This document shows positions 41,333-50,102 of a stretch of DNA of 52,490 nucleotides, in pieces; position 1 is the first letter of the stretch, and each line of letters starts with the position of its first letter. Source of the DNA: CAYZDV01 sp964477275 (GTDB taxonomy: Bacteria > Acidobacteriota > Aminicenantia > Aminicenantales > Aminicenantaceae); the NCBI GenBank assembly GCA_964477275.1, contig CAYZDV010000003.1:1-52490 (forward strand). Reading direction: 5' to 3'. Made by a program: the position numbers and the translations under genes. A model generated the notes under the pieces. The model saw nothing but the letters and a program-made list of their open reading frames with translations. It ran no database searches and had not been told where the DNA came from.

Positions 41333-42514
41333 ATGAGAAGAGTTTATCTCGACCATATCGCGGCCACCCCTCTTCATCCTCAGGTCCTGGAAGCGATGCT
41401 TCCTTATCTCAAGGAGCATTTCGGCAATCCCCAGAGCCTCCATTCGGCCGGCCAGACAGCTCTCCAGGCGGTGGAAGAGGCCAGGGAGAAGGTGGCCCTG
41501 CTGATCGGTGCCAAGGCCGAGGAGATTTTTTTCACCTCCAGCGGTTCGGAATCCAACAACTTCGCCGTCAAGGGAATCGCCCTGGCCGGGCGCAGCCAGG
41601 GAAGCCACATCGTTGTCTCGGCCATCGAGCATCAATCGGTCCTGCATGCGGCCAGATCCCTGGAAAAGCTGGGTTTTAAAGTGAGCCTTGTCCCGGTGGA
41701 TAAGAACGGGTTGGTTGCGCCTGAAGACGTGCGGCGAAACCTGAAGGATGAGACCGTCCTTGTTTCGGTGATGCTGGCCAACAGCGAAGTGGGGAGCATC
41801 CAGCCCATTAAAGAAGTTGCCGCGATCTGTCGTTCCCGCGGGATTCCCTTTCACTCGGATGCTGTGGCTGCGGTGGGCAGCATTCCCGTGGACGTCAAGG
41901 GGCTCGGCGTGGATGCCATGAGCCTGGCCGGGAATCAGCTCTACGGCCCCAAGGGGAGTGCCGCTCTGTTCGTCAAAAAAGGGACGCGAATCCTGCCCCT
42001 CATAGACGGCGGGATCCAGGAAGGAGGCCGGAGGGCCGGCACAGAAGACGTGGCTGGCATCGTCGGCCTCGGAAAGGCAGCCGAGATCGCACTGAAGGAG
42101 ATGGAACAAAGGGCCGAGAGAATGCGACCGCTTCGCGATCGGCTGATGCAGCTTCTTCCCCGGAAAATCGAACATGTCCATTTGACCGGCCATCCCCGGC
42201 TGCGCCTGCCCTTCCATGCCAGCTTCTGCGTTGAGTTTATCGAGGGGGAGGCGATGCTGTTGAATCTGGACATGCAGGGTGTTGCCGCCTCCAGCGGTTC
42301 GGCCTGCACCTCCAGAGCCCTGAAAGCCTCTCACGTGCTCCTGGCTATGGGCATCGACCACGCCCTGGCCCAGGGCTCGCTCGTTTTCAGTCTGATCGAC
42401 GAGACAAATTCCGGTGATATCGATTATCTTTTAGACGTCATGCCTCCTGTGGTTGACAGGCTTCGGAAGATGTCTCCTTTGTATACAAAATACGTGGAGG
42501 AAAAAAAGAGATGA
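41333..42514 (+). CDS. NifS/IscS-like protein lacking the PLP-binding lysine
   Basis: 393 residues with the overall cysteine desulfurase fold: phosphate loop TSSGSESNN, H100 in AIEHQSV, D176 in HSDAVAAVG, GGIQEGGRRAGTED and the persulfide cysteine C325 in SSGSACTSRA. The strand that should read S-A/G-H-K before xYGPKG instead reads LAGNQLYGPKG, so the Schiff-base lysine is Gln202 and the preceding His is Asn201. DAVQ is DAVA (A179) and NNE is NSE (S151). PLP chemistry is therefore doubtful. Archaeoglobus IscS, with Asp at the lysine position, is a known parallel. Start ATG 41333 has AGGG at good distance; ATG 41318 is less likely. Overlaps the IscU gene as ATGA. Confidence 0.92.
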   Translation: MRRVYLDHIAATPLHPQVLEAMLPYLKEHFGNPQSLHSAGQTALQAVEEAREKVALLIGAKAEEIFFTSSGSESNNFAVKGIALAGRSQGSHIVVSAIEHQSVLHAARSLEKLGFKVSLVPVDKNGLVAPEDVRRNLKDETVLVSVMLANSEVGSIQPIKEVAAICRSRGIPFHSDAVAAVGSIPVDVKGLGVDAMSLAGNQLYGPKGSAALFVKKGTRILPLIDGGIQEGGRRAGTEDVAGIVGLGKAAEIALKEMEQRAERMRPLRDRLMQLLPRKIEHVHLTGHPRLRLPFHASFCVEFIEGEAMLLNLDMQGVAASSGSACTSRALKASHVLLAMGIDHALAQGSLVFSLIDETNSGDIDYLLDVMPPVVDRLRKMSPLYTKYVEEKKR

Positions 42515-43080
42515 TATACAGCGAGAAAGTCATGGAGCATTTCCAGAACCCGCGGAATGTGGGGGTGATGAAAGATGCTGACGGTGTCGGCCAGGTGGGA
42601 AATCCGGTTTGCGGGGACATGATGACCTTTTACATCAAAGTCAAGGACAACAGCATCGAGGATATCAAGTTCCAGACATTCGGCTGCGGAGCGGCGATTG
42701 CGGTCTCCAGCATGGTCAGCGAGATGGCCAAGGGAAAGACGATCGAGGAGGCGCTCAAAATCACCAACAGGAGCGTGGCTGAGGAGCTGGGGGGCCTGCC
42801 CAAGAACAAACTCCACTGCTCCAACCTGGGGGCTGATGCGCTTCATGCGGCCATCAAGGATTACCAGGAAAAACAGAAGGCCAAGAGAGACATTCTTCCT
42901 CCAGAAGAAGCTGCAGAAGATAAGTGCTACTGCCCCTATTGCGAAGGCCCGCTGGATGGCATGGAGGCCTACTGCGACTCCTGCCAGATTGAGCTCGAGA
43001 AGTGTCCCCAGTGCGAAAAGCCGATGAGAAAGGAAGCAGAAGAGTGCCCGCACTGCGGCGCGACCAGGGTCAGGGTCTGA
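42511..43080 (+). CDS. IscU-type Fe-S scaffold with C-terminal zinc ribbons
   Basis: 189 residues. Residues 1-120 are IscU/NifU-N: cluster ligands C34 and D36 (NPVCGDMM), C59 (FGCGAAIAVSSM) and H102-C103 (KLHCSNLG). Residues about 135-185 carry nine cysteines in CxxC pairs (CPYC, CDSC, CPQC, CPHC), a double zinc-ribbon not present in standard IscU. It is translationally coupled to the NifS-like gene before it. Role: assembling Fe-S clusters with that protein; the zinc-ribbon may add a partner- or nucleic-acid-binding function (inference). Confidence 0.92.
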   Translation: MIYSEKVMEHFQNPRNVGVMKDADGVGQVGNPVCGDMMTFYIKVKDNSIEDIKFQTFGCGAAIAVSSMVSEMAKGKTIEEALKITNRSVAEELGGLPKNKLHCSNLGADALHAAIKDYQEKQKAKRDILPPEEAAEDKCYCPYCEGPLDGMEAYCDSCQIELEKCPQCEKPMRKEAEECPHCGATRVRV

Positions 43081-43126
43081 GGTTGACCGGGGGAAAAGAC
43101 TCTCTTGAGACCGGAGCAAAAAAACG

Positions 43127-43375
43127 GTGAGTGAGAGAAGGATCAAGGCGGATGCCAGGCTGGACTGCTTCGGGCTTCTCTGCCCGGTGCCCATCATCCA
43201 CACAGCCGGAAAAATCAAAGAGATGAAGATTGGCCAAGTCCTGGAGGTCATTTCCACCGATCAGGGAATCAAGGAGGACATGCCCGCCTGGTGCCGGCAG
43301 ACAGGACAGGAGTATCTGGGAATGGAAGAGGACGGAGAACTGATTAAAGTTTATGTCAAAAAAGTCAGGGATTGA
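43127..43375 (+). CDS. TusA-family sulfur-carrier protein
   Basis: 82 residues with the family motif LDCFGLLCPVPII (CPxP, C19 as sulfur carrier) and the TDQGIKEDMPAWCRQTGQE segment. TusA proteins accept persulfide sulfur from desulfurases or other sources and pass it on. Start is GTG 43127 with GGAG about 10 bases upstream. Next to a NifS-like protein without PLP lysine, it could supply or receive the sulfur in that system (inference). Confidence 0.92.
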   Translation: MSERRIKADARLDCFGLLCPVPIIHTAGKIKEMKIGQVLEVISTDQGIKEDMPAWCRQTGQEYLGMEEDGELIKVYVKKVRD

Positions 43376-43379
43376 GAAG

Positions 43380-43655
43380 ATGCTGCGCATCACTGCACGG
43401 AGAGAAGGAAGAAAAAAACGGGTGCTCTACCTTGAAGGTAAAATCTGCCAGCAATGGGTCGGCGAGCTCCAGGCTGAGGTCGAGCGCTGCCTGAAGGAGG
43501 GGGAGAAAGTTGTTCTCGATTTTTCCAGGGTCGGCTTTCTCGATGAGGCCGCAGCGGAGATGATCAATCGCCTTCCTGCCCGGAATGTCGAAAAGAAGAA
43601 CGGCTCTCTCTTCATCCGCACCATGTTGAAGATGGAAGGTCAAGACGGGCAATGA
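43380..43655 (+). CDS. STAS-domain protein
   Basis: About 91 residues with a STAS-like fold (VLYLEGKICQQWVGELQAEV, KVVLDFSRVGFLDEAAAEMI), as in anti-sigma-factor antagonists and signalling adaptors. The usual phosphorylatable Ser/Thr in the D-[ST]-S-G loop is not evident (FLDEAAAE). ATG 43380 is taken as start because it follows the tusA stop; ATG 43353 within tusA is possible. The stop overlaps nadA (ATGA at 43652). Role in this cluster unknown. Confidence 0.75.
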   Translation: MLRITARREGRKKRVLYLEGKICQQWVGELQAEVERCLKEGEKVVLDFSRVGFLDEAAAEMINRLPARNVEKKNGSLFIRTMLKMEGQDGQ

Positions 43656-44557
43656 ACAAGAAAGAAATTGCAAAGAGGATTGGGCGACTCAAAAACGAAA
43701 GGCATGCGGTGATTTTCGCCCATAATTACCAGGTCGGCGAGGTCCAGGATATCGCCGACTACATCGGCGATTCACTGGGGCTGAGCCAGCAGGCCGCACG
43801 GGTCAAAGAACAGGTCATCGTTTTCTGCGGCGTCCATTTCATGGCCGAGACGGCTTCCATACTCGCACCGGAAAAGACGGTCCTGATGCCGGATGTCAGA
43901 GCGGGTTGCCCCATGGCGGATATGATCACCGCCGAAGAGCTGAGGGCATGGAAGAGGAATTACCCGGGACGCAAGGTTGTCTGCTACGTGAACACCTCGG
44001 CCGAGGTCAAAGCGGAATGTGATGTTTGCTGCACCTCTTCCAACGCGGTCAGGGTGGTCAACGCCATGGAAGGGGACGAGATTCTTTTTGCTCCGGATAA
44101 GAACCTGGCTGCGTACGTGGCCCGGTTGACCAGTAAAACGATCATCCCCTGGGATGGATATTGCTACGTGCACAACAACATCCACGCCCAGCATATCAGG
44201 GAAAAAAAGGCCGTTCACCCGGAAGCCGAGGTCTGGGTTCATCCGGAATGCCGGCCTGAGGTCATTGACCTGGCCGACAAAGTCCTTTCCACCGGACAGA
44301 TGATCAGGGAAGCCCAGCAGACAGAAAAGAAGGAAGTCATCATCGGGACTGAAACAGGGATCATCTACAGGATGAAGAAGGAGAATCCATCCAAAAATTT
44401 CTACCCGGTCAAAGACCAGGCATTCTGTGCGAACATGAAAAAAATCAACCTCGAAAAAGTCCTGCATTCTCTGGAAAAAATGGTTCACAGAGTCCAGGTT
44501 CCTCTTGAAATCAGACAGAAAGCGAGGGGAGCCATCGAGAGAATGATCGCGTTATAA
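43652..44557 (+). CDS. nadA: Quinolinate synthase
   Basis: 301 residues. NadA condenses iminoaspartate with dihydroxyacetone phosphate to quinolinate in NAD synthesis and needs a 4Fe-4S cluster. The ligands are visible in VFCGVHFMAETA, HPECRPEV and AFCANMKKI. Other conserved parts are FAHNYQVGEVQDIADYIGDS, YVNTSAEVKAECDVCCTSSN and GTETGIIYRMKKE. No nadB or nadC is in the window, though pncB (salvage) occurs at 48729. Its presence at the end of an Fe-S assembly operon makes sense given the oxygen-sensitive cluster. Confidence 0.96.
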   Translation: MNKKEIAKRIGRLKNERHAVIFAHNYQVGEVQDIADYIGDSLGLSQQAARVKEQVIVFCGVHFMAETASILAPEKTVLMPDVRAGCPMADMITAEELRAWKRNYPGRKVVCYVNTSAEVKAECDVCCTSSNAVRVVNAMEGDEILFAPDKNLAAYVARLTSKTIIPWDGYCYVHNNIHAQHIREKKAVHPEAEVWVHPECRPEVIDLADKVLSTGQMIREAQQTEKKEVIIGTETGIIYRMKKENPSKNFYPVKDQAFCANMKKINLEKVLHSLEKMVHRVQVPLEIRQKARGAIERMIAL

Positions 44558-44704
44558 GGAGGAGAGAGGTTTATCGTCGTTCTTTCCTCTTCCGACGGGT
44601 TTCGGATATAATCATTGAAAAAAAGGAATGGATAGTTCTTTCATCCGGGCTTGCCGGCGTCCGGGTGAGGAAGAAAAGTAAATCCTTCTTTTGGAGGGAG
44701 AACG

Positions 44705-44863
44705 ATGAGATGTTCGCGGCGCATGGCCAAATTCTTTAAGGGAGATACCGGCTCTGCCTCCGGCTGTTCAGTGAATTTCATCGGCTGGAGCATTGTTGAG
44801 GGGCGACCTCCGGAGGACGGCATCCCCCGTTTCATCCAGGTCCGCTCCGAGATTGGCGTTTGA
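44705..44863 (+). CDS. Small hypothetical protein before the ribonucleotide reductase
   Basis: 52 codons, MRCSRRMAKFFKGDTG through FIQVRSEIGV, with a strong ribosome-binding site (GGAGGGAGAACG) directly upstream and a stop 12 bp before the RNR start. Two cysteines only; no family recognised. A TATAAT at 44608-44613 could serve as -10 box for the transcript, but no good -35 box is seen. The ribosome-binding site and operon-like spacing support it, but it could be a leader peptide or spurious. Confidence 0.45.
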   Translation: MRCSRRMAKFFKGDTGSASGCSVNFIGWSIVEGRPPEDGIPRFIQVRSEIGV

Positions 44864-44875
44864 GGAGGGATCGAA

Positions 44876-46999
44876 GTGACGATTCTGCCCAGAAAAATCC
44901 GCAAAAGAGACAACTCCCTTGCCGTTTTTGATGAGAGGAAAATCGAGACAGCCATATTCCGGGCCGCTCTGGAAGCTGTGGGCGAAAAGCGGAAAGCCGG
45001 CGCGGTAGCCAGAACCTCCACGAGGAAGATTCTGGAAAAAGTCGCGCGGTTGTTCAAGGATAAAATCCCCTCTGTTGAGGAAATCCAGGATATCGTGGAG
45101 AAAGTCCTGATGGAGGAGGGACACAGCACGGTAGCTCGAAGCTACATCCTTTACCGGGAAGAGCATAAGGAGATCCGGCAGGTCAAAGTCATTTATGGGG
45201 TTGTCGACGACCTCAAGCTTCCCCTCAACACCCTGCTTGTCCTCAAGAAACGCTACCTCCTCAAGGATGAGGAGAAGAACATCATCGAAACCCCCCGGGA
45301 GCTCTTCCAGAGAGTGGCGAAAAGCATCAGCGAAGCCGAGCTGAGTTTCAAATCCAGCCCGAGGAGGGAAGAATTCGAGGAGAAGTTCTACCGAATGATG
45401 ACCGAGTTTGCCTTTCTCCCCAATTCTCCCACTCTGATGAACGCAGGAACCGCCCTGGGCCAGCTCTCGGCATGTTTTGTCCTCCCCGTGGAAGACTCAA
45501 TGGAGGGAATTTTTGAGTCCCTGAAGAACATGGCCAGAATCCATCAGACCGGCGGCGGGACCGGGTTTGATTTTTCCCGGCTCAGGCCCCGGGGAGACCT
45601 TGTCGCCTCGACCAAGGGAGAAGCGTCGGGGCCGATTTCTTTCATGAGCATTTTCAACGAGGCCACCGGCGTCATTGTCCAGGGTGGACGGCGCCGGGGA
45701 GCCAACATGGGCATCCTGCGCTGCGACCATCCCGATATCGGCGATTTCATCGAAGCCAAGATTGACGAGAGCGCCTTCGCCAATTTTAACCTCTCGGTGG
45801 CCGTGACTGACGAGTTCATGGCCGCGGTGAGGAGCGGAAGAAGCTTCAACCTCATCAACCCCCGCACCGGGGAAAAAGTCAAATCCGTGAAAGCCAGAGT
45901 CCTTTTTGACCTGATCGTCTATTCGGCCTGGCGCAGCGGAGACCCGGGTCTCATTTTTCTCGATGAGATCAACCGCCACAACCCGACTCCTCAGGTCGGC
46001 CGTCTGGAAGCCACCAACCCCTGCGGCGAGATCCCCCTCCTCCCCTATGAAAGCTGCAACCTCGGATCGATCAACCTTTCCCGGTTCGTCAAGAACGGGG
46101 TGCTGGATTGGGAAAGTCTGAAAGAGACAGTCTGGCTGGCCGTGAGGTTTCTGGACAATGTGATCGAGGTCAACAAATACCCGCTACCCCAGATTCAGGA
46201 GATGACCTTTTCCAACCGCAAGATCGGTCTGGGAGTGATGGGATTTGCCGATATGCTCATCAAATTGGGGATCTCTTACAGTGAGGAGAGTGCGGTTCGC
46301 ATGGCTTCGAAAATCATGAAGTTTTTCCGTCAGGAATCATTGCGGGCCTCGGAGGCATTGGCCGGCGAAAGAGGCGTGTTCCCCCACCATAAAAAATCGA
46401 TCTATCCAGCGAAGAAGTTGAGACTGCGGAACGCCACCGTGAACACGGTGGCCCCGACCGGGACAATCAGCATCATTGCCGGCTGCTCGAGCGGCATCGA
46501 ACCCCTCTTTGCCATCAGTTTTGTCCGCAACGTCCTCTCCGGACAGAAGCTCTATGAAACTCATCCTCTCTTCGAGAGAGAGCTCCGGATGAAAGGCCTG
46601 TATTCCAAGGAGATTCTGGGACAGGTGGGGATGGCGGGCTCCACCCAGGGCATCAAGGAGCTTCCTCAGGAATTGAGGAGAATTTTTGTCACGGCCTTCG
46701 ATGTCTCTGCCGAGCAGCACCTCCGGATTCAGGCCGCCTTCCAGGAACATACCGACAACTCTGTCTCCAAAACCATCAACCTTCCCTATGATTCAACGGT
46801 GGAAGATGTGAGACGCATTTATCTAATGGCCCATGAGGCGAAGTGCAAAGGCATCACCATTTACCGCTACGGCACCAAAAAGGGGCAGGTTCTTTCCTTT
46901 GATCTTCGTGCGGGAGAGGAGAGAGAAGAAAGCCGGGAATTCATCACCGCAGAATCCGAGTATGCGGGAGGCTGCCCATCCGGCATGTGTCCTTTTTAG
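44876..46999 (+). CDS. Class II (adenosylcobalamin-dependent) ribonucleotide reductase
   Basis: 707 residues. An N-terminal ATP-cone (about 1-100; KIRKRDNSLAVFDERKIETA, allosteric site) is followed by the barrel: PNSPTLMNAGT, SACFVLPVEDSMEGIF, HQTGGGTGFDFSRLRP, ATNPCGEIPLLPYESCNLGS (active-site NPCGE) and NTVAPTGTISIIAGCSSGIE. The C-terminal redox pair is CPSGMC. It converts ribonucleotides to deoxyribonucleotides using B12, independent of oxygen. GTG 44876 is preceded by GAGGAGGGA. No cobalamin riboswitch pattern could be seen upstream. Confidence 0.95.
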   Translation: MTILPRKIRKRDNSLAVFDERKIETAIFRAALEAVGEKRKAGAVARTSTRKILEKVARLFKDKIPSVEEIQDIVEKVLMEEGHSTVARSYILYREEHKEIRQVKVIYGVVDDLKLPLNTLLVLKKRYLLKDEEKNIIETPRELFQRVAKSISEAELSFKSSPRREEFEEKFYRMMTEFAFLPNSPTLMNAGTALGQLSACFVLPVEDSMEGIFESLKNMARIHQTGGGTGFDFSRLRPRGDLVASTKGEASGPISFMSIFNEATGVIVQGGRRRGANMGILRCDHPDIGDFIEAKIDESAFANFNLSVAVTDEFMAAVRSGRSFNLINPRTGEKVKSVKARVLFDLIVYSAWRSGDPGLIFLDEINRHNPTPQVGRLEATNPCGEIPLLPYESCNLGSINLSRFVKNGVLDWESLKETVWLAVRFLDNVIEVNKYPLPQIQEMTFSNRKIGLGVMGFADMLIKLGISYSEESAVRMASKIMKFFRQESLRASEALAGERGVFPHHKKSIYPAKKLRLRNATVNTVAPTGTISIIAGCSSGIEPLFAISFVRNVLSGQKLYETHPLFERELRMKGLYSKEILGQVGMAGSTQGIKELPQELRRIFVTAFDVSAEQHLRIQAAFQEHTDNSVSKTINLPYDSTVEDVRRIYLMAHEAKCKGITIYRYGTKKGQVLSFDLRAGEEREESREFITAESEYAGGCPSGMCPF

Positions 47000-47012
47000 G
47001 AGAGAGAAGACC

Positions 47013-47693
47013 ATGAAAACCGCCAACGAACGTATCGGAGAGATCATCGCCATCCTGCGCAAGAATTATCCCAGGAGCCGCACCGCTCTCCACTTTGAAA
47101 CTCCGCTCCAGATCCTGGTTGCCACCATTCTCTCTGCCCAGTGCACAGATGAGAGGGTCAATCAGATCACACCTGCGCTGTTTAAGAAATACCCTACGCC
47201 GGAGGCTTTTGCCTCCGCGGACCTGCCAGATCTTGAGAGGGAGATCCGGCCCACCGGCTTTTTCAGGAACAAAGCCAGAAGCATCATCGCGGCCTCGCGG
47301 AAAATTGTCGAGGATTTTGGAGGCCGGGTGCCCGACACGATGGAAGACCTCATCACTCTGCCGGGAGTGGCGCGCAAGACGGCCAATATCGTCCTCTCCA
47401 GCGCATTCCGGAAAACGGAAGGCATTGCGGTCGATACCCACGTCAGGCGCCTGGCCCAGAGACTGGGTTTGAGCGCGGAGAAAGAGCCCGATAAGATAGA
47501 AAAGGACCTGATGGCCATTGTTCCCAGAACGGACTGGCTGGATTTCAATTACATGCTGGTCAGTCACGGACGGAAAATCTGCCAGGCGCGAAAGCCGCTC
47601 TGCCCCCAGTGCCTGCTCAGGAATCTCTGCGCTTCGGCCAGGGAGTTTTACCCTGAGGCCGCACTTCCTCATTCCCCAGTGAAAAAGCCATGA
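47013..47693 (+). CDS. nth: Endonuclease III (DNA glycosylase/AP lyase)
   Basis: 226 residues. A helix-hairpin-helix LITLPGVARKTANIVL contains the catalytic lysine, the catalytic aspartate is in VDTHVRRLAQRLG, and the 4Fe-4S site C-x6-C-x2-C-x5-C is in CQARKPLCPQCLLRNLC. It removes oxidised pyrimidines and cuts the abasic site. The frame is open upstream into the RNR gene, but ATG 47013 with AGGAGAGAG upstream is the true start. The stop overlaps amrS (ATGA). Confidence 0.95.
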   Translation: MKTANERIGEIIAILRKNYPRSRTALHFETPLQILVATILSAQCTDERVNQITPALFKKYPTPEAFASADLPDLEREIRPTGFFRNKARSIIAASRKIVEDFGGRVPDTMEDLITLPGVARKTANIVLSSAFRKTEGIAVDTHVRRLAQRLGLSAEKEPDKIEKDLMAIVPRTDWLDFNYMLVSHGRKICQARKPLCPQCLLRNLCASAREFYPEAALPHSPVKKP

Positions 47694-48697
47694 AAGAAGC
47701 GATGCTTTACCGTCCTCTTTCGGAGCAGAAGGTCTGCTGCGACCTCTGCCGTCACCTCTGTCAGGTTGCCGAGGGGAAATTCGGATTCTGCGGGGTCAGG
47801 CAGAACAGAGAGGGCAAGCTCTACACCCATGTCTATGGCGAAGTCATCGCCGCCCACGTCGATCCCATCGAGAAGAAACCTCTTTATCATTTTTTGCCGG
47901 GAACGACCTCCTTTTCCATCGCGACCATCGGCTGCAATTTTCACTGCCCGTTCTGCCAGAACTGGCAGATTTCCCAGGCTTCGAAAAGGAAAGAAGAGGG
48001 AGGCCGGGGTCACAAACTCTCCCCTCAGGAAGTGGTCGACCTGGCCCGCAGCTATGGATGCAAAAGCATTTCCTACACCTACACCGAGCCGACGATTTTC
48101 TTCGAGTACGCCTACGACACAGCCCGACTGGCCAAGCAGGAAGGGCTGGCCAATGTGTTTGTCACCAACGGCTACATGACGGCCGACGCTCTGGAGACGA
48201 TCAATCCCTACCTGGATGCGTGCAACGTCGACCTCAAGTCTTTCCGGGAGGAGTTTTACAGGAAGCTGTGCAAAGCCCACCTCGAGCCTGTGCTCGATTC
48301 CATCCGTCTCATGAAAAAATTGGGCATCTGGGTGGAAGTCACCACTCTGGTGGTTCCTGGCCAGAACGACAGCGAGAAAGAACTGAAAAGCATCGCGCGT
48401 TTCATCGCTGAAACAGATCCGGACATTCCTTGGCATATCAGCCGCTTCCACCCGGATTATGAGTTTACGGACACTCCCGCCACGCCCCTGGAAACCCTGC
48501 GCAGCGCTCTTTCAACAGGTAAGAAAGAAGGTCTCCGCTACATTTACATCGGCAATGTTCTCGGAGAATCAGAGGATACGGAGTGTCCCTCCTGCGGCAA
48601 GGTGTTGATCCGCAGGCAGGGCTTTCACGTCTCGGCTTCCAGGCTGAAGGGGTCCTCCTGCCCCGACTGCGGTCAGATGATCGCCGGCCGATTTTAA
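47690..48697 (+). CDS. amrS: AmmeMemoRadiSam-system radical SAM enzyme
   Basis: 335 residues with the radical SAM cluster motif C-x3-C-x2-C in IGCNFHCPFCQNWQISQ and the family-specific N-terminal cysteines (CCDLCRHLCQVAEGKFGFCG) and SYTYTEPTIFFEYAYDTA. Near the end there are further CxxC pairs (ECPSCGKVL, SCPDCGQM), a likely zinc-ribbon. It belongs to the AmrS subfamily, related to pyruvate formate-lyase activators. The AmrA/AmrB partners are not in the window and the target is unknown. Confidence 0.93.
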   Translation: MKEAMLYRPLSEQKVCCDLCRHLCQVAEGKFGFCGVRQNREGKLYTHVYGEVIAAHVDPIEKKPLYHFLPGTTSFSIATIGCNFHCPFCQNWQISQASKRKEEGGRGHKLSPQEVVDLARSYGCKSISYTYTEPTIFFEYAYDTARLAKQEGLANVFVTNGYMTADALETINPYLDACNVDLKSFREEFYRKLCKAHLEPVLDSIRLMKKLGIWVEVTTLVVPGQNDSEKELKSIARFIAETDPDIPWHISRFHPDYEFTDTPATPLETLRSALSTGKKEGLRYIYIGNVLGESEDTECPSCGKVLIRRQGFHVSASRLKGSSCPDCGQMIAGRF

Positions 48698-48728
48698 AGT
48701 CAAAGGGAAAAAAAGACAGAAGGCCAGA

Positions 48729-50099
48729 ATGGGAAAAACGCCGAATATGGCACTTCTCACAGACCTCTACGAGCTGACCATGGCCGCCGTCTATTTCGAA
48801 CAGCAGATGTTCGAGCCGGCCACCTTCAGTCTTTTCATCCGCAACTATCCTCCCCGGCGCCGCTATTTTGTCTGCGCCGGTCTTGCCGACGTGCTCGAAT
48901 ATCTGGAAGGCTTGAGGTTCACGCCAGAAGACCTGGAATATCTGGACGGAACAGGGCTTTTCGAGCCGGCCTTCCTCTCCTACCTCGAAAAATTCCGCTT
49001 CAGGGGAGATGTCTTTGCCGTGGCGGAGGGCCGCCTTTTTTTCGTGAACGAGCCCATCCTGGAAATCACCGCCTCTCTCATTGAGGCCCAGGTCGTGGAG
49101 GCCTTCATCATCAACGCGGTGAACCTTCAGGTGACGGTCGCCACCAAGGCTTCCCGCTGCGTTCATGCCGCCTGGCCGCGCAAGCTGGTGGATTTTTCCC
49201 TTCGCCGCACCCATGGAACGGATGCCGGCCTCAAGGTGGCAAGGGCCAGCTTCATTGCCGGCTTCATCGGAACCAGCAACGTTCTGGCCGGAAAGCTCTA
49301 TGGAATCCCGACCTTCGGCACCATGGCCCATTCTTTTGTCACGAGCTTTGAGCGGGAGATTGATGCCTTCTGTGCTTTCGCCCGGAATTTTCCCGGAAAC
49401 ACGGTCCTTCTTGTGGACACATACGACACGCTAAAGGGCACACGCCATGCCGTGGAAGTGGCCAGGGAGATGGCAAGGCAAGGCCGGACGCTCACAGGGG
49501 TGAGGCTGGACAGCGGCGACATGGCCCGCTTGAGCCAGAAAGTGAGGAAGATTTTCCGGAAAGAAGGATTTCCAGAGACTATGATATTTGCAAGCGGCGG
49601 TTTCGATGAATACAAGATTCAGGACGTTCTCCGTCGGGGAGGAGAGATTGACTCCTTCGGTGTAGGAACCAAGATGGGGGTCTCGGCGGATGCGCCGTAT
49701 TGCGACATGGCTTACAAGATGGTTCAGTATGCCGGCCGACCGGTGCTCAAGCTCAGCCCGGGAAAAATCACCCTGGCTGCGGAAAAGCAGGTCTTCCGCT
49801 TCACTTCCCCCGGAGGCAAGCTCAAGGAGGATCTCATCGGCCTCAGAGATGATCGCCTGATGGGAGGGAAACCGCTGCTGGAGAAAGTCATGAGCGGCGG
49901 CCGGGTCATAACCCGACAGCCATCGCTGTCTCAGGTTCAGGAGATCTTTCTGGATGAGTTTTCCCGCCTGGATGAGAAATACAAATCCATCGACGGAGAA
50001 GGAAGGAAGTATCCGGTCAGTCTTTCTCCCCGGCTGAAAGAAATCCAGGCGAAACTTGTGGCAGAGGTCAAAAGCCAAATTCAGGAAAAAAAGGTTTGA
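48729..50099 (+). CDS. pncB: Nicotinate phosphoribosyltransferase
   Basis: 456 residues. It makes nicotinate mononucleotide from nicotinate and PRPP (NAD salvage). Conserved parts are LLTDLYELTMAAVYFEQQMF, DFSLRRTHGTDAGLKVARAS, GIPTFGTMAHSFV (phosphorylated histidine region), LLVDTYDTLKGTRHAV, GVRLDSGDM and FGVGTKMGVS. It complements the de novo gene nadA 4 kb upstream. Three bases separate its stop from the archease gene. Confidence 0.94.
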   Translation: MGKTPNMALLTDLYELTMAAVYFEQQMFEPATFSLFIRNYPPRRRYFVCAGLADVLEYLEGLRFTPEDLEYLDGTGLFEPAFLSYLEKFRFRGDVFAVAEGRLFFVNEPILEITASLIEAQVVEAFIINAVNLQVTVATKASRCVHAAWPRKLVDFSLRRTHGTDAGLKVARASFIAGFIGTSNVLAGKLYGIPTFGTMAHSFVTSFEREIDAFCAFARNFPGNTVLLVDTYDTLKGTRHAVEVAREMARQGRTLTGVRLDSGDMARLSQKVRKIFRKEGFPETMIFASGGFDEYKIQDVLRRGGEIDSFGVGTKMGVSADAPYCDMAYKMVQYAGRPVLKLSPGKITLAAEKQVFRFTSPGGKLKEDLIGLRDDRLMGGKPLLEKVMSGGRVITRQPSLSQVQEIFLDEFSRLDEKYKSIDGEGRKYPVSLSPRLKEIQAKLVAEVKSQIQEKKV

Positions 50100-50102
50100 G
50101 AA

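Noticed and set aside
44558..44875. Possible cobalamin riboswitch upstream of the B12-dependent RNR
   Set aside because: No B12-box or conserved core could be found; the space is partly occupied by a small ORF.
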